From contig JBBAEA010000111.1 of assembly GCA_041656175.1 (NCBI GenBank), positions 1 through 11,795 on the forward strand: a DNA stretch of 11,795 bases, given 5' to 3'. The notes under the pieces are model-generated. The model was not told the origin of the DNA and searched no databases. It worked only from the letters and a program-made list of their open reading frames with translations. Origin of the DNA: JBBAEA01 sp041656175 (GTDB taxonomy: Bacteria; Myxococcota_A; Bradymonadia; UBA4248). A program made the position numbers and the translations under genes. Below, piece by piece: positions 5,732-11,795 of the stretch (position 1 is its first letter; each line of letters opens with the position of its first letter).

Positions 5732-7978
5732 GTGGACGAAAGCTGTATCTTGAAAAAAGGTAAGTGCTTGAAAGACTCAGACTGTGATAGTACGCAGCAT
5801 TGCGTGGATCACAATTGTGAAGCACGCGCTCAGGGCTGCAAAAGTAACGAGGGCTGCGAAGGCGAACTCGTCTGTGTACAAAGCGCCTGTGTGGAGAAAT
5901 CCCCTAAAACAAGTGATGCTGATGGTGACACCATTAGTGATTTTTATGAAGGCCGTGCCGAAATGATTGACACCGATGGCGATACAACGCCCGATTATTT
6001 AGATACGGACTCCGACAACGACACAGTGCTGGACTCCATTGAATACGGCAGCGATTCCCTTGGATACGAGCCCCATGATTCAGATGGCGACGGTATTTAT
6101 GATTTCCGTGATGATGACAGTAACCATAACGGCATAGCCGATGCCGTTGAGTGTAAAAAAAATAACGATGGTTCATTCCCCGATAACGATGGGGACGGCA
6201 TTCTCAATTGCCATGACATGGATAATGACAATGACGGCGCCAATGACAAGCAAGAAATCGAGGGTTTGATTCTGCTCAAAGATGGACAAGCTGTCACGGA
6301 TGGGGATGGCCATTTCATCTCGGGCGGAGACTGCGACGGTGATGGCAAACCTGATCCGTTTGGCAATGCCGAAAACCCTTGGGATTGTGATCGCGATGGA
6401 GTGCCCGACTACCTCGATAAAGACAGCGATGGCGATACCATACCCGATAGCGTTGAAGGGAGCTATTCCGACTTTGATAACGATGGTTTTTATAACCGCT
6501 ATGACCTCGATAGCGACGGAGATACCATTCTTGATGCGGATGAAGCCGGTCCCGATCCAACCAATCCCCGTGACAGTGATGGAGACACGCTTGCAGACTT
6601 CTTAGATAAAGACAGCGACAATGACGGTTTGCCCGATTCCAAGGAAAGAGAGCTAGGCACAGATCCGACTAAAGAGGATACTGACGGCGATGGCGTTTCG
6701 GACTTAATCGAATTTAGCGCTGGCACAGATCCCAAAAACCCCGACGATAATCCTGTTAAAAATGGTGACTTCGTCTTTTTGCTCCCCTACCAAAAGCCTT
6801 CCTCACCTTCTAAGGGCTCTATGTCCTTCGCCACTTCGGTACAAATCGTAGATTTGTACTTTGCTATCGATAGCTCTGGTTCCATGGGAGATGAAATCAA
6901 AGCGCTTGAAGTAAATCTACCTCAGATCATTAGCGATACCATGTGTAGACCAACCGGTGGCTCTTGCGTAGAAGATAATGACTGCACCGCTCCGAACTCT
7001 ACCTGCAGTGTTACTAGCCACCTTTGCGTCGAAGATCCAAGCACTAAACCTGGCGGTTGTATTGCTGACTTGGCCACGGGACTAGCATTTTGGAGCGATT
7101 GCGGAAGATTTACCAATATGCAAACTATCACCACTAATCCTCAATACACCATACGCGCTCTAAACTCTTGGACCAATAACGATGCACAAGGCTACTATGA
7201 AAATCCCTATGATGCCCTTGCTTGCGCCGTCTCTGGAGCGAACTCCAGTGACTGCCCCGCGCGTGGAGACTCTTGTAACAGCGAAAACTGCGCAGGCTTT
7301 CGCCATGACGCTATCCGCATCGTTGCGCTAATTACAGATGCTGGAAAAGATACCAACTATTGTGACTCCAATCCTACCTTCAACGCTCCCGATGGCGAAG
7401 ATATTGAGCTTTTAGGACGAAGAGCTGGCTGGGTTGCACACGAAAACAACGTCAAGGTAGTGGGCTTCTACAACGGCATTGACTCTGATATGGATTCAGA
7501 AAACGCCCTAACAGCCATCGTCGAAGGAAGTGGAACGGTTGATGGCAGTGGTAGCTCCGACCCCTTTATTATTGAAGGAAGTGGCAATAATGTCGTGGCT
7601 GCCGCAAAAAATGCGGTGATGAACATTAGCAAACAATCGCCGCTCAGAATATCCACGCATGCTGTCGATATAGACGCTGGAGCTACGCAGTTTATCGAGA
7701 GCCTAGAAGTAAATCTTGTAGACCAGAGCGTTGAGGGTAAGACCTGCACCAAGGTCACAGGGATAATCCCAGGGAAATACCAAGGCATTGAAAAGCTCAA
7801 ACCCGGTTCATCCGTCTGTTACGATTTGAAACCTATTGCCCAAAACAACAGTGTGCAGGCTCTTAACGAACCTAAGGTTTTAAGAGCAAAAATTATGCTC
7901 AAAGGTGACAACTCATTGCTCAATGAACGCATTGCTTACTTCTTGATTCCCCCAACCTTTGAAGAAATTGCTAACTAA
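5732..7978 (+). CDS. Surface protein with Cys-rich modules, calcium-binding DxDGDG repeats and a VWA domain
   Basis: 748 residues in the long frame, TAA stop; the authentic gene probably begins at 5532 (previous entry). Residues 1-55 continue 4-Cys modules of the form CxxDSDC...C...C. Residues about 60-340 are thrombospondin type 3-like calcium repeats (DTDGDTTPDYLDTDSDNDT, DSDGDG, DKDSDGDTIPDS and similar), rich in Asp. Residues about 370-635 are a von Willebrand factor A domain: FAIDSSGSMGDE carries the MIDAS motif D380-x-S382-x-S384, and ALITDAGKD supplies a likely metal-loop Asp536. A Cys-rich insertion (about 405-460, including CVEDNDC) interrupts the VWA fold. Residues about 640-748 look like a beta-rich tail. 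Calcium-stabilised adhesion or metal-dependent protein binding at the cell surface is the probable role. The gene diverges from the Cys-rich lipoprotein, converges on the protease and is flanked by inverted repeats. Confidence 0.88.
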   Translation: MDESCILKKGKCLKDSDCDSTQHCVDHNCEARAQGCKSNEGCEGELVCVQSACVEKSPKTSDADGDTISDFYEGRAEMIDTDGDTTPDYLDTDSDNDTVLDSIEYGSDSLGYEPHDSDGDGIYDFRDDDSNHNGIADAVECKKNNDGSFPDNDGDGILNCHDMDNDNDGANDKQEIEGLILLKDGQAVTDGDGHFISGGDCDGDGKPDPFGNAENPWDCDRDGVPDYLDKDSDGDTIPDSVEGSYSDFDNDGFYNRYDLDSDGDTILDADEAGPDPTNPRDSDGDTLADFLDKDSDNDGLPDSKERELGTDPTKEDTDGDGVSDLIEFSAGTDPKNPDDNPVKNGDFVFLLPYQKPSSPSKGSMSFATSVQIVDLYFAIDSSGSMGDEIKALEVNLPQIISDTMCRPTGGSCVEDNDCTAPNSTCSVTSHLCVEDPSTKPGGCIADLATGLAFWSDCGRFTNMQTITTNPQYTIRALNSWTNNDAQGYYENPYDALACAVSGANSSDCPARGDSCNSENCAGFRHDAIRIVALITDAGKDTNYCDSNPTFNAPDGEDIELLGRRAGWVAHENNVKVVGFYNGIDSDMDSENALTAIVEGSGTVDGSGSSDPFIIEGSGNNVVAAAKNAVMNISKQSPLRISTHAVDIDAGATQFIESLEVNLVDQSVEGKTCTKVTGIIPGKYQGIEKLKPGSSVCYDLKPIAQNNSVQALNEPKVLRAKIMLKGDNSLLNERIAYFLIPPTFEEIAN

Positions 7979-7990
7979 GAACGACTTCTT

Positions 7991-8007
7991 GTGGGGCTCT
8001 GCCCCAC
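7991..8007 (+). terminator. Hairpin just after the VWA gene, possible terminator
   Basis: GTGGGGC (7991-7997) and GCCCCAC (8001-8007) form a perfect 7-bp stem with loop TCT, 12 nt after the stop codon. The sequence after it, CTCAGCATTACG, is not a U-tract, so intrinsic termination is uncertain. That same CTCAGCATTACG follows the hairpin of the repeat copy at 5062-5100, so this is also a short extra piece of the ~240-bp repeat. Confidence 0.4.
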
Positions 8008-8037
8008 CTCAGCATTACGTATTTCTTTTGAGTTTGC

Positions 8038-8086
8038 GCGGGGGGAACCTTTTTTCTTTTTGCAAAAGAAAAAAGGTTCCCCCCGC
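8038..8086. terminator. Perfect 23-bp-stem hairpin between convergent genes, possible bidirectional terminator
   Basis: The arm 8038-8060 (GCGGGGGGAACC, T6, C, T4) is exactly complementary to 8064-8086, leaving loop TGC. It begins 60 nt after the VWA gene stop and lies between two converging genes, where a two-way terminator would be expected. The T-rich inner arm is unlike a normal GC-stem-plus-U-tail terminator, so it could equally be a mobile palindrome. A partial resemblance (CTTCTTTTTTTGCAAAAG) is seen near 11718-11735. Confidence 0.45.
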
Positions 8087-8094
8087 CCCCTCCA

Positions 8095-8325
8095 AAAAAG
8101 AAAACAAAATGGTGCAGCTTTTTTTCTGTGCAAACTGTGTGAGTTTTAGCTGAACTGATTATTTTATTCGATTACCAATGAGCGATCTTGCACGTTTACG
8201 AATTGGTTAGTTTTTTGCTTCAGAGCAAAGGTCTCTTCTTGCAACCATTATGTTGTCGATTTGGGCATAAAAAATTTCCGTAATGATGAGTGCCCCACAC
8301 CCCGCTAAGGGCTATCGCCCTTAGA
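8095..8325 (-). repeat. Right copy of the ~240-bp imperfect inverted repeat flanking the VWA gene
   Basis: This is the reverse complement of 5041-5280 with substitutions and small indels; the core is 8218-8285. It carries its own hairpin CTAAGGGC/GCCCTTAG (8305-8312 and 8317-8324, loop TATC) where the left copy has TTGGGGC/GCCCCAA. No gene of its own is supported; the short open frames in the two copies share ending HYGN, CPN and RP before a stop, but they start differently. Confidence 0.8.
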
Positions 8326-8398
8326 ATCTCTCCTCTGTGTAGCGTCTTGATTTTATTCGCTTTATTTTGAATAACTCGCCTGACTTTTCCTTTATTGA

Positions 8399-8417
8399 TT
8401 GCCAAGTTCTTTGGCAA
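8399..8417. terminator. Small hairpin downstream of the protease gene
   Basis: TTGCCAA (8399-8405) and TTGGCAA (8411-8417) form a perfect 7-bp stem with a 5-nt loop, 36 nt past the protease stop codon. No U-tract follows on the minus strand. Weak candidate for termination or 3'-end stabilisation. Confidence 0.25.
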
Positions 8418-8452
8418 AGGTCGAAGCAAAATTTGTCGGAGTGAAGCGACGT

Positions 8453-11400
8453 CTATTCTCTGTAAACTTGCACTGTTTCATAGGCTTCGCTTTTCTTTTC
8501 GTCGCGAACGTAAATGCGTAGGCGATTAACGCCTTGTTGAAGTGGAATTTTAACATCTACCGTATCGCTGCCATCTTTGAATGCGTGATAGACAACCTTT
8601 TTGGCTTTAAGTTGGTGATTTTCTTCGGTAATGGCGTAGATATAGTAGTCTTTAAGTGGAAGGGAAGAGTGAACCTTAGCTTGCAGTCTAACGCTATCTT
8701 CTCTGACTTTTCGCGGCATATCTTTGTCGATAACTAATCTTGGAATAGTGGTCATCGTTGTTTGTGTATAAGGGCTTAGTGGCGCGTTGCTAGGTTCTAG
8801 TAGCTTTGTGTCAAGCCACGCGACGACGTCTCCTGCGCTAACACGCGAGAAGCCGTTAAACTCTGCACTCACGTCGACTACGCTTTGAGCTGATATTTGC
8901 GACAAGCTGTTCGCGTCTTTGACGGGCGAGACATAAAGCGGGCTATCTTCAAGAACCATGGCGCGGTAGCGCTTTTGTACGAGTTTTGCGTCACGCAAAC
9001 TCAAGTCGCGTGCGCTTTGTAACGCGATCTTCTCAACAAGCATTTGGGAGCCCTTTTTGTCGTAGGCATGTAGTTCTAAGCTAAGGGGTTTTGTGCCTGG
9101 AGAAAGTGTTTTAAACTTAAAATCTTGAACTAAAATTTCGCCTTCTTTGAGCGGTTTTTTGGGTTCAACGCGGGCGTCTTGGAGTTGTATTTCTTTTACG
9201 CCTTTATTTTTCAAGAAAATCAAAGGTCTCTCCACGTCACCCTCGCCTATATTTTGTACCCAAACGCGCAGCGTAAGCTCTTCGTTCTCATCGAGTAGGC
9301 TGTTTCCTGCGCCAGATTTGTCCTTATCTATAATAGAGTAGTTAATACTAAAGTAGGGCTGCGCTCTTTGCTCTGTGGTGATGTATACGCTCTCTTCTAG
9401 TAATGCGCTACCCAAGTTAGCACTTCCCGAATCCGCGTAGAGTTTGACGCTGAACTTGTCTACACGCGAGTTTTGCGCTGTACTTGTGGATGACTTAATG
9501 CTTCGCGTGATTTTTTGCTTTGGTGCAATTTTTCCGAATATAAATTCTTTATCATCGACGCGTTTGAGCGATGACTCGCTAATGCCCACGATTCTATAGA
9601 GCGGTTGATCGCCTAAGTTCTCAACGGTAGCCGAAATGTCGTATTTCTCCCCAGCGTCGAAGCGATTATCGCTGCGTTCTGTGTGTATATATAATCGTAT
9701 TTTGGGATCTGCTGGGTTCTCTCCAGCGCTCCAGTCTATGCCATTATTCTTTAGCCGCGCCACTAGCTCCTTATCCTCGCTCGCCTGCAGCTCTGGGCCT
9801 ATAGAAGAGTAGAGTTCGAGTAGTTCGTCGCGCTTATATTTACCGTTAGCTGCGAGTAGTATATGCTTGGCGAGTTTAACTTCTGGGTTATCAGCGGGTT
9901 TTTCGTCTTTTGGGGTAGCCGCGATAATTTTCTCGACGTCGTCAAGGGTTAGTTCGCTATCTGCGTCGAATTCATCACTAGGTAGTGCCAGTCTATTAGA
10001 AATGAAACGTAGAGAATATGAGGGGACTACGTTTTTATTGGCCTTCTCGTTATCGAGGTGTCCACCCAATGAGTGTTCTCGGCGAACCCAAGATTTGCTG
10101 TATATATCTTCTTCATCGCTTTTTACGCGCATGGGAAGTAGCTGTATATCGGGGACTATGCCTACAGATTGGATGGATTGGTCGCCTGGGGTTAAGTACT
10201 GGGCGATGGTAAGTTTTAGTGCAGATTTGTCTTGTAGCTCGTAAAGTACTTGAACGCTACCTTTACCAAAACTTGTGTCACCCATGACGATGGCGCGGTT
10301 TAAATTTTTTAGTGCCCCTGCAACAATTTCGGATGCGGAAGCGGAGCTAGAATCGATCAAAACGATAAGGGGGTAGAAGGCTTGAGTAAGGCGCGCTGAA
10401 GCTGTGTATGGCTTGCGATAGCGTTTGGAGGAACCTTCGGTGGTAACGATTACGCCTTCGTTTAGGAAGTCATCAGCTATCATGACAGCTTGGTCAAAAA
10501 GCCCGCCAGGGTTACCACGTAGATCGAGGATAAGTGCGCCGATACCGCCCATTTTTTTATCCAACGCGTCTAGCTCTTTAATAAGATCCGCTTGGGAGTT
10601 GCTCTGAAAGCCTTTTATTTTTATATAAGCGACTTTATCGCCTAGGTCGTCGGCCACAATACTTGCGATACTGATTTCCTCGCGCACTACAGTGATGTTT
10701 TTCGCTTCCTTCCAGCCTTTTCGCATGACAGACAATTTTACCGACGTCGCAGGCTCGCCCTTAAGCAAGTCTACGGCTTCTTGCAGGTTCATATTGAGAG
10801 TTGGTACGCCGTCGATGCTTAAAATTTGGTCACCCGCTTTCATTCCAGCTTTTACCGCGGGCGGGTTTCCAGGCATAGGTTCCATGAGCACCAAGACGCC
10901 GTCGATCATGCGCACCATGATCCCTAGACCACCGAACTTACCGCGATTTCCCTCCGACATATCGCGATATAACTCACTAGATATAATCATGCTGTGTGGA
11001 TCCAAGGTACTTAGTAATCCATTGATGGCAACGTATTCAATATCCTTACTCTTCACATCTTCTGGTAAATCGGCCTGTATAAAGAGCAAGATTTCCTTTA
11101 ATTTTAAGCTCAGCTCCCATAGGCTAGCGACTGTGTCCAAGTTAAACTCTTTAGACTTCGCTCCTATCTGCACTAGAACTTTGCTAGGATTATCTTTTAC
11201 ATCGCGATCAAAGCTCAGCAAAAGCTCTGGCACTGATTTTTGTATTTCATCAAGTGTAGTGACGATCATGGTTTTGGGTTCAAAGCGCGAGCTATCTACA
11301 TAGTTCTCTTGTAGCTGCAGTAGAACGCGGTTAAAAACCTCAAGTGCGGCGAGTTCGTGCGGTAGTTCTTTATCATCTAGCTGCTTTGCCATTAAGGCGT

Positions 11401-11512
11401 TTGGTTGCCACGAAAAAGCAGACCATCCGCCGCTATGCACTATTGAGAGAGCAAAGCCGCCGCAAATCAAGAGCAGCGAAAAAAACCAAACGAGTACAGA
11501 CTTTAACTTCAC
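8453..11512 (-). CDS. Large PDZ/S41 (C-terminal processing) protease with Ig-like C-terminal extension
   Basis: 1019 residues, GTG start at 11512 behind GGAGG (11520-11524), TAG stop at 8453-8455. Residues about 5-25 are a membrane segment or signal peptide without a clear lipobox. Residues about 160-195 (NGLLSTLDPHS, FGGLGI) are the usual lead into a PDZ domain at about 195-270. The S41 domain spans about 290-460: LDLRGNPGG (329-337), SSSASASEIVAGAL with probable nucleophile Ser390, and SFGKGSVQ with Lys417 and Gln421, the expected Ser-Lys pair. The tail, about 600-1019, holds two Ig/CARDB-like segments (YDISATVENLGDQP, ELTLRVWVQNIGEGD), an SH3-like stretch at about 855-905 and a final beta-rich domain. 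Ordinary family members are 400-680 residues. I recall long myxobacterial homologues named after MXAN_5808, but cannot verify this here. Likely role: processing exported proteins in the periplasm. Confidence 0.92.
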   Translation of the reverse strand: MKLKSVLVWFFSLLLICGGFALSIVHSGGWSAFSWQPNALMAKQLDDKELPHELAALEVFNRVLLQLQENYVDSSRFEPKTMIVTTLDEIQKSVPELLLSFDRDVKDNPSKVLVQIGAKSKEFNLDTVASLWELSLKLKEILLFIQADLPEDVKSKDIEYVAINGLLSTLDPHSMIISSELYRDMSEGNRGKFGGLGIMVRMIDGVLVLMEPMPGNPPAVKAGMKAGDQILSIDGVPTLNMNLQEAVDLLKGEPATSVKLSVMRKGWKEAKNITVVREEISIASIVADDLGDKVAYIKIKGFQSNSQADLIKELDALDKKMGGIGALILDLRGNPGGLFDQAVMIADDFLNEGVIVTTEGSSKRYRKPYTASARLTQAFYPLIVLIDSSSASASEIVAGALKNLNRAIVMGDTSFGKGSVQVLYELQDKSALKLTIAQYLTPGDQSIQSVGIVPDIQLLPMRVKSDEEDIYSKSWVRREHSLGGHLDNEKANKNVVPSYSLRFISNRLALPSDEFDADSELTLDDVEKIIAATPKDEKPADNPEVKLAKHILLAANGKYKRDELLELYSSIGPELQASEDKELVARLKNNGIDWSAGENPADPKIRLYIHTERSDNRFDAGEKYDISATVENLGDQPLYRIVGISESSLKRVDDKEFIFGKIAPKQKITRSIKSSTSTAQNSRVDKFSVKLYADSGSANLGSALLEESVYITTEQRAQPYFSINYSIIDKDKSGAGNSLLDENEELTLRVWVQNIGEGDVERPLIFLKNKGVKEIQLQDARVEPKKPLKEGEILVQDFKFKTLSPGTKPLSLELHAYDKKGSQMLVEKIALQSARDLSLRDAKLVQKRYRAMVLEDSPLYVSPVKDANSLSQISAQSVVDVSAEFNGFSRVSAGDVVAWLDTKLLEPSNAPLSPYTQTTMTTIPRLVIDKDMPRKVREDSVRLQAKVHSSLPLKDYYIYAITEENHQLKAKKVVYHAFKDGSDTVDVKIPLQQGVNRLRIYVRDEKKSEAYETVQVYRE

Positions 11513-11519
11513 TTAGAAT

Positions 11520-11524
11520 CCTCC
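11520..11524 (-). promoter_or_regulatory. Ribosome binding site of the S41 protease gene
   Basis: Minus-strand GGAGG lies 7 nt before GTG 11512-11510. It supports the GTG start, which immediately precedes a typical signal sequence (KLKSVLVWFFSLLLI). Confidence 0.7.
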
Positions 11525-11654
11525 AAACGCGCCACCACGGCGCTGCGTGGCTAGTCTAGCGAACAATTTAAGATTGGTCTTCATTTCCGAAAGAGGAATT
11601 TACGCATCCCACCAACAATCTCACTGCGTAATATGGGCATTGGTGCAAGAGTAG

Positions 11655-11681
11655 CTTTGGCTAAAACCGCCATAGCCAAAG
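11655..11681 (+). terminator. Hairpin followed by TTTT upstream of the protease gene
   Basis: CTTTGGCTA (11655-11663) and TAGCCAAAG (11673-11681) form a perfect 9-bp stem with a 9-nt loop, followed by TTTT. Read on the plus strand it resembles a weak intrinsic terminator, but no plus-strand gene is visible ahead of it. It may be a regulatory leader element. No gene was recognised anywhere in 11513-11795. Confidence 0.35.
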
Positions 11682-11795
11682 TTTTGCCCTATAAAACGAT
11701 GCGATGAAAGGCAAATCTTCTTTTTTTGCAAAAGCGCGCGGGGGTAGACCGAGACCCCTGAGCAAAAGGCGCTGCGAACGCATGCTGTGCGATGG

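Noticed and set aside
10692..11303. 203-codon plus-strand open frame opposite the protease
   Set aside because: Antisense shadow of the S41 coding region; the opposite strand has a full domain match with catalytic motifs.

Overview
The window looks like an accessory stretch of a Gram-negative genome of moderate GC, most likely a myxobacterium-like lineage (Myxococcota, the former Deltaproteobacteria). The basis is protein style only: large Cys-rich lipoproteins, EGF-like plus formylglycine-enzyme-like fusions, DxDGDG calcium repeats joined to a VWA domain, and a very long PDZ/S41 protease with Ig-like extensions. No rRNA, tRNA or taxonomic marker is present, so this placement is an inference.

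Layout. 1-290: the frameshifted C-terminal remnant of a REP-associated (RAYT, Y1) transposase with a REP-like palindrome. 364-2076 (-): an EGF-repeat/FGE-fold lipoprotein. 2101-2819: a gene-free spacer carrying two oppositely oriented arrays of ACGAAA/TTTCGT repeats. 2820-4766 (-): a second lipoprotein, whose first 164 residues align without gaps to those of its neighbour (about 60 % identity by hand count) but whose remainder is a different set of Cys-rich repeats. 4767-5531: a divergent intergenic region with GC-rich hairpins and one copy of a ~240-bp repeat. 5532-7978 (+): a lipoprotein with Cys-rich, calcium-repeat and VWA domains. 7979-8452: hairpins and the inverted second copy of the ~240-bp repeat. 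8453-11512 (-): a large envelope S41 protease. 11513-11795: upstream sequence without a recognised gene.

The main result is that two of the three surface lipoprotein genes carry a single precise lesion inside an otherwise intact reading frame. In the second paralogue an in-frame TGA sits exactly where the domain pattern demands a cysteine, and the frame runs on for 50 further codons with the expected Cys pattern. In the VWA gene a 5-bp tandem duplication (CTCTT x2) in the signal-peptide region breaks the frame; removing one copy restores a standard lipoprotein signal peptide behind a good ribosome binding site. Recoding or phase variation, gene decay, and sequencing or assembly error all remain possible. 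The inverted repeats around the VWA gene could also allow its inversion or mobilisation.

Functionally the three lipoproteins look like exported, disulfide-rich, adhesive or structural cell-surface proteins, and the protease looks like an envelope processing enzyme. No shared pathway can be proven from the sequence. The two paralogues have matching promoter and ribosome-binding-site architecture, which argues that they are expressed separately but under similar control.
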